Shown here in pieces: positions 24,057-36,309 of a stretch of 64,000 bases of DNA; position 1 is the stretch's first letter, and every line of letters begins with the position of its first letter. The notes beneath the pieces are model-generated. The model had not been told where the DNA came from. It searched no databases and worked only from the letters and a program-made list of their open reading frames with translations. The translations under genes and the position numbers were made by a program. This DNA is from Mytilisepta virgata (taxonomy: Eukaryota > Mollusca > Bivalvia > Mytilida > Mytilidae). The stretch lies in the NCBI GenBank assembly GCA_028015205.1, contig CM051518.1:54484372-54548371 (forward strand). Direction: 5' to 3'.

Positions 24057-26989
24057 AAACAAACTAAGGTTGCTGTGGCTCGTAAAACACTAACTGATAA
24101 ATATACGAACAACTGTGCATTATGTATTTTCATTGTTGTCAAAATTATTTTCAATACCAGCTTTTGGACCTAATAGTTTGGTTACCTGCAACATTAAACA
24201 TTACATGTCGGAGAATAGATACATTTTACTTTATAATTTGTACTTTATAACATTATTTTGTTTCAAAAACTTATATTGCAATTATTTCTTTGAGTCAAAA
24301 CATTGTGAAAACTTAATTTTATTTATAGCTAATTTCATCGTTTAGTAGACTTTAAATGAATTTTCTAATTGAAAAATTGACCGATAACGATTCCAACTTT
24401 TTATATAGACTAAGGTATCATCGAAAAAGATCGCATATTCATGACCAAAAATTATTTGAAAACGAAAAAACTTAAGTACGGATGATGTGACAGCTGCAAC
24501 AACCGTATCTTGGCTTGATTATCTTTCAAAGATCAAGGCAATATTTCCACAGTTCTTTGAATGAATTGAAAAACACACTTTAATGTCCGTATCGTGTAAT
24601 GAAATATTAGATGGTTTGTGTGCCAGAAAAACCATCATAGCGAATTTCCAAAAGCTGAAAAGACATATCTGTTGATAAGAAAGATTCGATAAAGATAGTA
24701 TTTTATGAGTGATAAGAAATTCATATTTCCACTTCGCTATTTTCTTGCATTTATCGAACAAACGATCGCGCTTCGTAAGTAAAGTTATATGCGTTAAAAG
24801 TTTAATCACTTATTTACATTCAAGCTTCTAGCTTTCCTTCTCTAAAATACAAAGTACCTCTAGATCTCCTGTATTTAATAATATTCCCATTCTGTAATGT
24901 GATTAATTTAGATACTCGAGTAACTTTCGGTATACATTCCACTGTTTATATAATAAGAGGAACAATTTTGAAAAATCTGTGTAATTGAGAAATAAAACTT
25001 TCCACTGACACCCAACTTAAGCAAGAATAAACAATTAAAAATAATTTCTTCCATAAGAAATTATTTAAATAATTTGGATATCCTTTTATTTAAACAATGG
25101 CATCAATACCCTTCTTATTTGGCAGTATTCGTTGAAATATATAAACCCGATCCCCTACGGCTATTTTCCCCACTTTTTTTCAACATTTTTTATTCATTTC
25201 TTGGGTAGTTTTAAAAATTCGTCTTTTAAAATATACCAAGGAATAGCCTGTTATTTGTTGCTCTTCAATTTGCTGATAAGAAAGCCAAAAATCATCAGAA
25301 GGTTGTAAGAAATAGAACCAAGCCGGCCTCTGAAGTAAAATTTGGAAAACACAAACAATACTTTATATAACTGATAAATATATAATTGTTTTCAATTTTG
25401 GAACAGTTATACGATATAACCTATGTCTTGAGACAGGTTACAGCGAATCGGTTTATTCTTAAGCGAACAGAACTAGGATATACAAGTATAACCTGTACCA
25501 AAATTTAAAACAATCCTTATAATTTAATTTTCAAAAATTTTCTGATTCAAAATTGCCGGTAAAATCATTTGAATTCTTAGTGTCTTTTATGGAAATATTC
25601 GATGATTGATGCTTACTGAAAGGAAACTTAATCACGTACATAAATGATATGTAGCATTACTTTCTGTTCAACATTCAAATACATTTTGTACATTGGATAC
25701 ATGTATATTGGAAAATATACAGATATGTGTGAAACAGATACAGGGGGCATGGTATACGAATTTAAGATCCTATACTTCAGTGCGAAAACCTGTCCCTATA
25801 AGGTATATATAAATTTTCCTAGTCTCCGAAGTCCACATCTTTTTTCCGGAACATCAATCAAACCAGCCAAATTAATGATTTCATAATTCGATGTCTTTGG
25901 ATTATGGAATGTCATTGGTCAGCACTCCACTACATCGGATAAAGAAGCATGGCAACATTTCTCCAATTACACTGCCAAAAAATACTCATTGACACTCCAT
26001 TGTTAAACACAATTTTTACAAATGAAGATGCTACTATAACCTCTTCAAAATGAATATCTTTTTAGATTGAAAACAAAATTGAACGTTTGTTAAAGAAATT
26101 CCTTCAAGTGTAATTGTTGACACCTTTTGTATGCTTAACTACCTAATTACCATAGACGGCCCGTGACAAGGCGGTTTTCGACCAATGCATCTCTATTTTT
26201 GTAATAGTATTAAACTATAAGAGTTACTATTATCAAATAGATGTGTGTATTATTGTGAAGTCTATAAAAGAAAATATTTCTTATGTGAAAATGAATCATT
26301 CATTTCGCTCGATTTGCCATCATTGGAATCCCCCGACAAACTTTTACATCTTATGTCTTTTTAATATGACATAGGCGACAAACTGGTTATTTTATGTCCA
26401 CGGCGATTCTAAGCTTAGGTACGGATGACTGAATTCCGGAAAATAGCGTTTTCAACGAGTTAAATGAATCTTCAATTTTCATTGAAGGGAAATGTAATCC
26501 TTGCATTTATCCTGTGTTTTTAATGACATTCCCCCGGTGAATTGTTTGTTTCTTTGCACGACAGAGGCAGGATTTGACACATTTAACAACGCATATAAAC
26601 TGATAAGAAATTAAACTTTAGGGTCCGCCATATAATAGCGAATTTTTTGGCCATATATAACTGCTTATTTTTATTTCATTCAGCATAATGTTGACATATA
26701 TAGAAATGCAATATTATAAATTACAAAGCAGTCAAAAGGTGTTAAAATTCCACTGTTCTCTAAAAAGCATACTCTTGTCACAACACATAAATTTAATTTA
26801 TGGTTCCAAAATATGCAGTTTTGATAAAATGTAATGTTGAGCGTAGAATGCGATTTGTCTGTAGCCTTCTTCAGCGTCTTAAATTATGAACGGTGGCGTT
26901 TGTCATTTGATAAATTTATAAATATAGTAGCAGTTATTTGGCATTTTTATATTTTGCTATATTTAGAAATCTGAGATGTTTTTTGTGAC

Positions 26990-27020
<31 letters not shown>
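26990..27020. repeat. (AAT)n microsatellite
   Basis: About ten uninterrupted AAT units ending in AAATAAATAG. Simple repeat. Confidence 0.95.
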
Positions 27021-27024
<4 letters not shown>

Positions 27025-28574
27025 GATAAAAGATGGTAAGTTTTCAAAGATTTGTAATTTTCTTGCATTTGAGCTGAAAATGAATTTGTATAGACAAAAT
27101 GTTGCCTCTAAAATGCCACAAAAGCATAAAAATCTAGAATCTCAATTTTTCCTTGCACACTCTCCATTTGTCAGTTTTTTAAACTTTGGTTTTTGAGATT
27201 GATCTATATTTATCAAAATTTTTTTTTCGGAACTTTTGGGCCACTCCATTTTCACTATAGAATATGACTTTCTTGCCTTTGTATATTTGAATGTAAACTG
27301 ATGCTTTCCGATTTCATTTTACAAATGAGTCTCGAACAAAAGTGAAAAAATATATATAGAAAAAAGCAATATAAAAGGGAAACAAAAGTACACACTATCA
27401 AATCAATATGTCATTGACTGTATATTTAAACAGGTTATTGGTTGAAGTCAACCTAAAATACAAACATTTCCATTAAGATTATCTGTCCTGTAGAGTACTA
27501 GTGTTAAAATGCAAAAGGGGAGGAGACATTTGCTAAAAATATACATTCCAGCTGTGACTATTCCAGTGTTGAATGATTTCAAGTCATAAGGGTAAATATT
27601 GAAAAAGGTTGTACAAAAAGAAGTATTTTACTGGGCCTGTCCTTCTGGAGGAGATTTTTTATCACTTTATATAAGCAGTTTAACAATTTCACTACCGAAC
27701 CTTTACGGATTTTTGGGAATAGAAGAACACATATTTTTGCTTTGTTTGTTAAACTGTCCCTTATTATTTTATGGACGACTGACATTTTTTGTAAGTTTCT
27801 TATTTAACAACCGACCCTTGATTCAGGACAGATATACTTATTAGTTTAATCCTGTATTTGCCTGTTCAAAGCCTGGATATATATTTTTTTCTTTTTTCTA
27901 TTGGTTGTCCATGTATTTGTACGAAATGTTGTCACGGTTTAAGCATACGGTTCTGTTTTACCGGTGTTCTTTTACATATTCAAATATATATAAATATATA
28001 TATATATATAATTTTGAATCACACATACATAAAAAAAGGCAGGATTTATTATCACCTTAATTATGTTTTAATTTGAAAAATATATATAAAAAAAATGCGT
28101 GGGATGCAGGCTCGTAAATTTAACGAATCAAGGTCGTCATGGGTATCTCCTTTGTGTAGCCCTCAATGAAATTAAGACTAAGAAATTCTTATGCAGACCA
28201 AGACTTCTCTACCGCTGCAGTGGAATGGTGAATTATTAAGGTCAGATATTGTGCTACCACAAATGTTCCAAATAGTGTACAACTGCTTATATACATAAAG
28301 GTATGTTGAATTTCGAAAAGTGTTTTATTTCAGTATTGTGGGTAGCCGAATATATAAAATCCCCGAAATACCAAAATAGAAGCCATAAATACACGTATGT
28401 AAATCGGTATGTGTTCGAAAATGAAAGAATGCAGGGTATGCATCAGTGACAAAACATACCATTCGATGTAATAAATTTAAAATAACTTCTATAGGAATGA
28501 AATTGTATAGTGAAGCTGGACAATGATTAGGCAAAGCTCTAAAATAAGAATAAAAAATAAATGTTATCTTTACA

Positions 28575-28580
28575 TTTATT
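28575..28580 (-). terminator. Candidate polyadenylation signal of Zic B
   Basis: TTTATT on the plus strand reads AATAAA on the minus strand, about 116 bases past the Zic B stop codon. It is the first canonical signal downstream. No transcript evidence is available. Confidence 0.45.
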
Positions 28581-28695
28581 ACAATAGAAATAATTTACGT
28601 CACCTAAATAAAGATTCTGGACATAACAATAGTTAATATATATCCATTCGTGTCTGTCTGCCGTGCACATCCAATGCACTGGTCAATAAAATGCA

Positions 28696-29225
28696 TCATG
28701 AATATTGTGCAATTGGTGGCGGGTGCAAGTTTGATAAATGTCCCATAGAACTAAATGCAGAATGTTCATTTTCACTTCTTAAATTTGCAAGTCCATGATT
28801 TGACCCTTGATAAACATACCAATCATTAATGTTCGTTTGATGAGACTGTCCCATGTTAATTACACTCTCGTTCCGATGAATGTCTGTTGATGAGGCATTT
28901 GAGAGTGGCGATGTTGTTTCTTGACTTCCGGTCACATGTTCAGTCTTTATTTCCTTCGTTGATGGCGGAGAACTTGTAGTAGTGTCGCCTTCAGATGGAC
29001 TTGTTTCGTCATCTGAATCTTTCATTTCTAAAGTAGGAGAAATGTTACCATGAATTTTCATGTGTTTCCTGAGAGAACTTGGATGAGTGTATGTTTTATC
29101 ACAACCGCGGATTTTACAAACGTAGGGTTTATCGCTGGTGTGGACATGAGAATGTTTCTTTCTATCAGAGCTGTTGGCAAACCGTCTATCACATCCTTCA
29201 AATTCACATCTAAAAGGCTTCTCTC
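28696..29225 (-). CDS. zic: Zic copy B, exon 2: zinc fingers 4-5 and C-terminus
   Basis: This is the 3' coding exon of the second Zic gene, residues 291-466. The acceptor is ATTTTTACAG and the first two bases, GA, complete the split glycine codon, followed by GAG AAG CCT (EKP). Finger 4 uses C297, C302, H315 and H319; finger 5 uses C327, C332, H345 and H349. The finger region is nearly identical to that of Zic A. The tail is acidic and Ser/Thr-rich. It contains IKTE (383-386), a psi-K-x-E SUMO-type site, the NDWYV motif (424-428), and a terminal PIAQYS matching Zic A's PIMQYS. The stop is TGA at 28698-28696. As in Zic A there is no further intron in the finger 5 or C-terminal region. The tail has no VPPLP repeats, which marks the main difference between the two copies after the fingers. 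Confidence 0.94.
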
Positions 29226-29572
29226 CTGTAAAAATAAATGAGAATTATTTAGCATATTGTTACATTGACATGGAGTTGAATATTACTAACGTTCACCACC
29301 TAAATACTGTGGTTTGCTTAAACTGAATTATTTAATTGTTGCAATGCTTAGTAAAGAGTTCAACACATCACTGAAATTCAGCTTAGTTAATTCACTTTAA
29401 ACGTATTTTAGTGTACAATATACCGATACAGCAACATGCAAGCAGAAAGCTTGTCTCTTTTGGGTTATATTTCAACAATTGTATCTTTACCCGTTCCTAT
29501 ATTTTTGAATTGGCGTTAAATCAATCCATCATAACTAACATTTCACAAAATACAAATCTCGTGGAATTCAAA

Positions 29573-29895
29573 TTCAAACTTTTATTGTCTTAAAATCATA
29601 AGTGATGTATGACAAAAAAAAATACAAGTATGAAAAAATATTGTCAGGAGTCCCCTGTCCTCAGTTATAGCAACTGTTTAATAAAGGAATCTATTTTTTC
29701 TACTTGCTTGGGTGTTGATGGGCTAAGCATAAATTGTAACTTTTCACTATCAAGTAGATCGTTAATACTGTGTGAAAACAATCTTTAAATATTGCTGGAA
29801 AAAAGTGTCAAGCAATTTAGAGTATTTATTACAATTAATAAGAAAATGTTTTTCATCCTCAATATTATTACAATTACAAATGATTTATTACACAA
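29573..29895 (-). mobile_element. LINE 3' end fragment in Zic B intron
   Basis: Read on the minus strand from about 29878, the frame gives CNCNNIEDEKHFLINC followed by NKYSKLLDTFFQQY. The Cys/Asp-Glu/His-Phe/Cys pattern is typical of the extreme C-terminus of non-LTR retrotransposon ORF2. After a frame change the sequence continues to a TAA stop, then a short untranslated tail ending in AATAAAAGTTTGAATTTGAA. That kind of short tandem 3' tail is typical of LINEs. The copy is truncated and frameshifted, lies in the same orientation as Zic B, and is dead. Confidence 0.7.
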
Positions 29896-32777
29896 GAAAC
29901 AATCATAATACAGAAAAATAATGCCATCAAATTTCCATACCGTATATTATATAAGGATTTCTGCAAATATCAGACATGTGCATTCGTGCCTACACTGAAA
30001 ATGCTCTGGGGACTTTTAGCAACAATATGAGCCTGAAATATCATATCTAACTGACAGGACAACGTTCCGAAATAATTGTTCTGTTTCTGACAGCTCACTG
30101 ATAAATGTTTTAATTTACTCTGATGACCAATGTTCGATAATACAGATCCGTCTTGAAATAATAATAATTAATTATGGATCATCATTCATCCAACTCGTTT
30201 GTTATTTTTGAAGCTATCGGACTATTTCCTGGCTTAGTTATTGAAACATATGCTAAATTAATTTATGAACTGGTAAATTACTCCGTCAACGCATTCATTA
30301 ATTTATGCTGGGTATGATAAAAAACTTTTACGCTATGATTATTTAAATATAAATAAAGAACACAGAATTCAGTCCAAATATATATTTTTTTTCAACTACG
30401 AGTGATTTATTTGAAATATATGGAATAAAACTAAAAAAATTCCAAATATTTCATTACTATTTTTCTTACTTAAATTGTAAATTTCTTTTTTTCACTAAAT
30501 AAACGTGTCGTGTGTTTTCTAATTTGGAAAACGGTACAAAATATACAAAAATCAATATTAAACGCAAAAATAGATACTGATTATAAGAATTGTGTTCAAC
30601 TTGTTAAACACGTGTCTCTGGTAACAGCGCATAAGTTGAAAAAATTGTTTCAATTAATTTACATAAAATATATATACTAATAAAAACTGTCTCTTCAGAC
30701 TTGAGGTGAAAACACAAGTTTTTGGTTTGCTAATAAACTTTTCTTGGACCTGAAGTAAGGGTAGCAACCATTTGAGCTTTAGGTCGAAAGGAAGTTTCCT
30801 TTGACCCTGGAATCTATTTAAAGCAAGCCAAACTTATTTTTCCCCAAATTTTACATTATTTGATTTGGTGATATTCAGTTCTGCCCTTTTTTTAATCCGC
30901 CTTTTCTTTTAAATTCCTTCCTTGCCATCCCTTAAAAATCAAATGGTAGTTCCCTTAAACTGCAGGCCTGGTCAAGCGATATCGCGATAATCAATCTATC
31001 TTGTTTTTCTTTCTGTTGATGAAGATAATGGCAGATGACATATTGTCAAACTGAAATCAATGAATGTTTGTATATTTACTCCAGAATTAATTCTCCTTGA
31101 AACTCAATACAGATTAAGTGTTTACAATGATGCCTGAAGTACACTGGTATTATTATTTATATAAACAGTTTTACTTGGAATTAATCCGGAATTATTAAAC
31201 TGACTAAACCGTTGTATAATAATTTTGTAGTACGTTGCGGTTTGTTTTAATTAGAAACCACTCTTCAGACACGAACAGATATTTCGAAAAGATATTTTAA
31301 AAAATTGATATATATATTTTTACGAGTAAAGGAATTATAGAGCATCGTATTCAACATCTGACTGCATTTTAATATACATTAAAACGGACAACACATTGTT
31401 TAGTAGGTATCTACTGGAATACAGCTGTTTCCAAGAACACAAAAGCCAACAAAGTAACAGGTTGTCTCGTGTAGTGCAGGAATATTGCAAACATCTATTT
31501 TAATTTTTATACATTCTAATAAATATTCAAAATATTATGATAATAATATTATTTCCAGCTGTTTTGAATTACTAGTAGTAGCAGGAAACACTCCAAAGAA
31601 AAGCACTCTCTACAAATATGTTACAGAAGTTGGCATGTCATCGTGCAGTGATGGTTGTTTTGAGTTGTTCATTTGCTTGTCAGTCAAGGGGTTAAATTAA
31701 GCATAAGAAGTTGTGAATGGTACAGAGTATAAACAAACAAAAATTGTGAGAAAATTCCGCACATGGATCAAATGAGTTACTTGATCTTATAAAATTCTGA
31801 ACCTACACCGTTGAAAAATACATATCCATGGATATGAGCTGTTTTATGATCCGACGGTTTATTATTTTGAAAGCATTTAATTTTTTTTAGAAGTTTTAAT
31901 ACATTTTGTAGAATCATAAATCTTGAAATCCGAATTGTGCGTCATATCAAAAATGATATTTATCAAAGAAAATTCTGATAAATTCTGATTAATTTGTTTC
32001 CCGCGTTCTCAAAATTTTACAAACATGGCGGACTTCGTCATTTAAAGATTTAAGTGGTCGATTTGAAAACTGTTGCTTTAAAGCGATAAATTGTAAACAA
32101 AAGTGTAAATATCAGCGTTACTAAACTGTAGTCTTCAGATGAACAATAATTTAAGGGTATTTATTTATGAGTTTGAAAAACGCCAGTTTCCAAAATTTGG
32201 TAAAATCTGTTAGGTACTACCGGGAATGACGTTGATTCTGATTAGAAGAAAAAAATTGTACACAGTATGAAATGGTTTCTCTTCAATGATTTTTGTGCGG
32301 CAAATATTTTTCAGAAAGAAAATATTATAAAAAAGACTAAAGTACACTAACTTTTATTTAGTGTAAAATTACAATGGAACCAAAGTATAATCGTTACGGG
32401 TTCAGTAAATTTGCCCTTCTGAATAATGAATTGGCTTTTAATATGTAAAGTTACACAATTTCTGTAATAAATGAAGATTAGAACACCCTGTTGATTCATC
32501 ATACGATAATAAAAACAGCATTTTTTGGAGAGTAAGTATGGAATATTTATCAAAACAAGTAAGGGGCGTAAAATATAAAACTTAAACAAAACTCTCAAAG
32601 CCATCTGGAAAGAAATTTAGTTCCGACGTGTCCCCCATAACTATGGTTTACGACCATAATTACTGTCAAAGTAAAATATTTAGACGTAATGTAAAAACAA
32701 GATGGGGTCTTAAGACTGTACAAAGGATATGACAAAACCACGTTGTTCTTGGGAGATTTATCTTTAGATTTGGCTCC

Positions 32778-32795
32778 ATTAATTGGCCAATTAAT
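32778..32795. promoter_or_regulatory. Homeodomain-type palindrome in Zic B intron
   Basis: A perfect 18-bp palindrome carries two inverted TTAATTGG-type cores around GGCC and is followed at once by another TAATTAAT. Paired TAAT cores are the classic binding unit of homeodomain and paired-class factors. The call rests on the motif only. Confidence 0.35.
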
Positions 32796-34710
32796 TAATC
32801 GTTAGGGCTAGCTGTGAACCTGCTTCCAGTACCAGTGGGTGCAAATTGCAAGTTATGTAAAACTTTTATCATGGACATTATTTTATAGGTCGCATGAATC
32901 TGTCAAGTTTGAAATGATGCTGTATTTAACTATTTTGGGACTCTCTTAGGCCAAAGTGCAACTTCATTCCCCTTCCACCTTCCAATAAAAAGTAATTAAA
33001 ATAATAGCTATTAAAAAAAGTTTACATTTTCATGTCGGAATGGTTTTTCTTGACCAATTAATGTACTTTTAACGTATACACAGTCGCCGTATTATGACTA
33101 AGTAGAAATAAATTCTTTACAAGCTCGCTCCCACGTTCTGAGCATTTAGAAGTCAAAATTCCATTTCTAAACTAATGGATTACTTGAAGAAATATGTCAA
33201 AATGTGGTCTTTGATATATTTTATTTTCTACACTGTGTGCGTAATAGAAAACCTTGAAAAAAATGTTATAAAAAGATATTTGAGTTCTAAAATCGATTGC
33301 TATCTACTTTTGTCAGTTTAGCTGATAAATTTATCGAAAAACTATAATCCTTTAATATTGTCACTTTTGCTCTGACACATATTCAGTTTATATTGGCCAC
33401 AAGTGGACAATCCGATAACTTTTTCTCTAAAAATTCGATTTCTCTCACCTCTGATTATCATGAAATTGATTTGTTGGTGATGAAATGAACAACTTATTTA
33501 TATAGTTAACTTATGAAATAAAACACCTTGTTTACAAATAAAATTTGACAAATTAACTTTGAAATTTCTTAATTATCTCCTCTTAATTTTGGATAAACAG
33601 AGTGAAAAAGTGATTTTATTTCTTGTTGATGCAGTTGTTTAAATTGACAGTCTTCTTTTCAATTTTAAAATAGAGTTTGAAATTTTACAGAAGTCTTAAA
33701 AAGTTCAAAGAAATAGTTAATAAATTTAACGCCATTCAATAACCAAGGGCTATTGGTATAATAGGCTACAAGTTTGATGTGTTTAAAATCAATTTATTTT
33801 TATGCGTTATTCAACATTCTATAACTTTGGATACCTTCTATTGATTGTACAAACATTCTGCTCAAAAATTAACTTGTTAAATTTAATTGACTATGGAAAA
33901 TCTTTTATAAAGAAATAAAATATAAATAAAAACTTCTTCAAGAAGTTTAAATGGGAGTTATTTCAAACAAGTTATATAATTTTTCAATAATTCATATTTC
34001 TTTTCTTAATCTTAGAATGTAAAATTCGGCGCCTAAAACAATAAATTGTTTTTTTTTTCGTCATATAGATTGTTGTATTTGTGCTCTTAAAAATGAATTA
34101 AGAATAAAATCGTTTATAATATTCAAATTTTCGAACTGACGGAAATGTACTGTATTGACACCATTTTGAGATCTTGGGCTTTTTCCTGATGTGTTTATTT
34201 GTTTTGTTTATCAAAGTAAACAAACAAATAAACTGGACCTATCTCATAAAATTAAAATGTATTTATGTGTCAAAATATTATCACGAATGGGGAATCAAAA
34301 TCTGATCGTTTAAATTTAAATTCAATATAATTATAAGTTTATATGCTATATTTATAAGACTTAGTTAAACAAAAGATAATTCTATGATTCATCAAAGATT
34401 ATAATAGTGCTAAGTTTTTAGTTTTTCCCACATTACACACTGTACGGGTTTTTCATTTTAAAATTCGTTTTTCTTTAGATCACACATATATTTTCGCATG
34501 TGAAAAGTTTTGTTTGTCACATTGTACAACCACATAAATTCATTTCATAACAAACAGAATAATAATAAAATTATGAGTAAATTATAGTATTATAAATTAT
34601 TAAAATGAAAAGACACGGGATAATAAATATTTAATTTTATTTATTATCATTTTCATTTTGAAATTCATTTTAATATTAATTTAAATATATATTGTGCAAA
34701 TTTAAAATAC

Positions 34711-35581
34711 CTGTATGGGTTCTCTTGTGTATTTTCAGATTTTCAGATCTTGCAAAAACTTTTCCGCATCCTGGAAAAGGACAAGGAAACGGCTTTTCTC
34801 CTGTATGGACCCGAATGTGGTTCACAAGTTTATATTTTGCCTTAAAAGGTCTTTGTTCACGTGCACATTCTTGCCAGTAACAGGCATGATTTGATTGTTC
34901 TGGACCTCCAACATGGTCAACCGTAATATGCGTCACAATTTCGTGCATTGTATTAAAAACTTTGTTGCACGGTTTTTTAGGCTCAGACTGTTCATCGTCC
35001 ACCCATAAACACGTATGTTCTTGTTTTATTTGGGGTCTCATGTATCGGAAGAATGCTCCAGCACCGTGAGGTCCCATGTTCATATGATTAAAAGAATTGA
35101 TAGGGCCCATATTATAATGTTGTGCGTAGTGTTCAGCTCTTGGAGGAAATTGTCCAAATTGTTCGGGCCTAGAATATACATCCGGTGGAGTTGTGAGTCC
35201 AAAACGTACTTGATTGTTCAAATGATGAGAAGATGGTTGATGTGAAGCGTCGTGAATACCCGGAAATAAAATATGACTAGAATTTGTTTCAGGATAATGA
35301 TGAGAATGAAGACCAGCAGACGTTGGGAACATGCCTCCGTGATGTCCTGATCCACTTGAATCTGGTGTAGGAAGTCCAATTTCTGGTCTTCTGAACAAAA
35401 AGTCTCTTGCAGCGTAACTTCCTAAATGTGAATGAGTCGCTCCATATCCATTATTCTGAGTGGAGTACTGCGGAGGACTGGACTGATTATGTAATCCATC
35501 GTTCATATGATGAGGGGGGCTCAACTTTAATGCCCCTGGGGGTAAAGACGTGTGTGGATTGTCCATGTACGGATTTATCAT
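34711..35581 (-). CDS. zic: Zic copy B, exon 1: N-terminus and zinc fingers 1-3
   Basis: This is the 5' coding exon of the second Zic/Opa-family transcription factor, residues 1-290 plus one base of codon 291. A canonical ZOC motif ([14 protein letters not shown]) is at 57-70 and a ZF-NC motif ([12 protein letters not shown]) at 177-188. Finger 1 uses C191, C205, H218 and H223. Finger 2 uses C234, C239, H255 and H259. Both have the C-x-W of the CWCH2 pair, a structural hallmark shared with GLI and GLIS proteins. Finger 3 uses C267, C272, H285 and H289. The ATG at 35581 (GAAGATGA) is preceded by an in-frame TAG at 35593-35591, which fixes the start. The low-complexity N-terminus is rich in His, Pro, Ser and Gly. 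ZOC in other family members mediates protein contacts and activation. This copy keeps the family motifs better than Zic A. Confidence 0.95.
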
Positions 35582-36060
35582 CTTCGTAAACTATTTCGGT
35601 ATATCATGAAAAGATAATAATGTTATTTCCCTCACTGTTGCACAGTAGTCGCACAGTGGCAAGCAATCCTGATACGGCACAAGTTTTAGGTTAACGTTAC
35701 TACTGAAACAGTCTACACTAAGGCCCTGCTGTGGCTTGATAAAGTCGGGTCTGATTGTTGGTAGTTTCCCGTCACTGACTCCACGGTAGCTCTCTAATAT
35801 AAATTCTATCTTGTCGAATTGAGGGTAAGATATGAAGACCACTACAGAGTCAAAGAAAATATTTAGCCTTGTTTAATTTTCCTGCAGATATCAAATTGAT
35901 ACATTTTTACAAATCTCGTCTTCCAATTGGCCTTTTATTATTTGATTGGCGTAATGTGACACCTTTGAAATTTATGATTGGCTTAGAATTTAGTGGGCGT
36001 GACAACCCCCGAGCAGGGCGGGTTAATCAATATTGTAATAATTATTTGAATATTTATTTA
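35582..36060 (-). promoter_or_regulatory. Zic B 5' leader and promoter candidate
   Basis: GC content rises upstream of the Zic B ATG. Three ATTGG words (inverted CCAAT boxes) lie at about 35925, 35944 and 35978. They are followed by GTGGGCGTGAC and CAGGGCGGG (Sp/KLF-type GC boxes) at about 35994-36023. A CCTGCTGTG word at 35725-35733 matches the core of published ZIC binding motifs. No TATA box is evident. From 35842 to 35594 the leader is open in the Zic frame but has no ATG, and it ends in the TAG just before the start codon. The cluster of CCAAT and GC boxes makes this the best promoter candidate in the window. Confidence 0.55.
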
Positions 36061-36280
36061 TTGATCACTAAAAAAAGAAAAGAAAAAATGCGGAACACGT
36101 TAATAAATATAAAATTTCAATTAAATTTTATTTTTTACAAGCGATCTTCAGATATTACTATACCGTAGAAACTATTTTTTTTATTCAATATTTTAATAAA
36201 AATTGTTTTCCAATATTTAAATGCCCCTTCATTAATTATATTTGATTTTAAATTGAATAATTTATGATAAAAAATATTTC

Positions 36281-36309
36281 TATTATTATTATTATTATTA
36301 TTATTATTC
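36281..36309. repeat. (ATT)n microsatellite
   Basis: Uninterrupted TATTATT units over about 29 bases. Simple repeat. Confidence 0.95.

Larger units (their letters stand above)
20601..28574. other. Noncoding DNA downstream of Zic B
   Basis: I see no supported gene. Frames of up to 123 codons (23318-23689, plus) lack domains. Landmarks are a 40-base A run at 24016-24055, an AAT microsatellite at 26990-27020, and a more balanced-composition patch at about 26130-26600 (with CCCCCGGTGAATTG and several CpGs) that could be a conserved regulatory element. Most of the rest is AT-rich without visible structure. Confidence 0.45.
29226..34710 (-). other. Zic B intron (5.49 kb)
   Basis: The donor is GGTATTTT at the finger 3-4 linker and the acceptor is TTTTTACAG, with the same phase and codon as in Zic A. 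The intron holds a LINE 3' fragment near its 3' end (29573-29895). It also holds an 18-bp ATTAATT...AATTAAT palindrome at 32778-32795 and an ATGGCGG word in CAAACATGGCGGAC near 32021-32034. The remainder is AT-rich without recognised exons. Confidence 0.88.

Noticed and set aside
34193..34233. Inverted repeat GTTTATTTGTTTTG / CAAACAAATAAAC as a small-RNA hairpin
   Set aside because: It is low-complexity T/A sequence with a short imperfect stem, expected by chance in this background.
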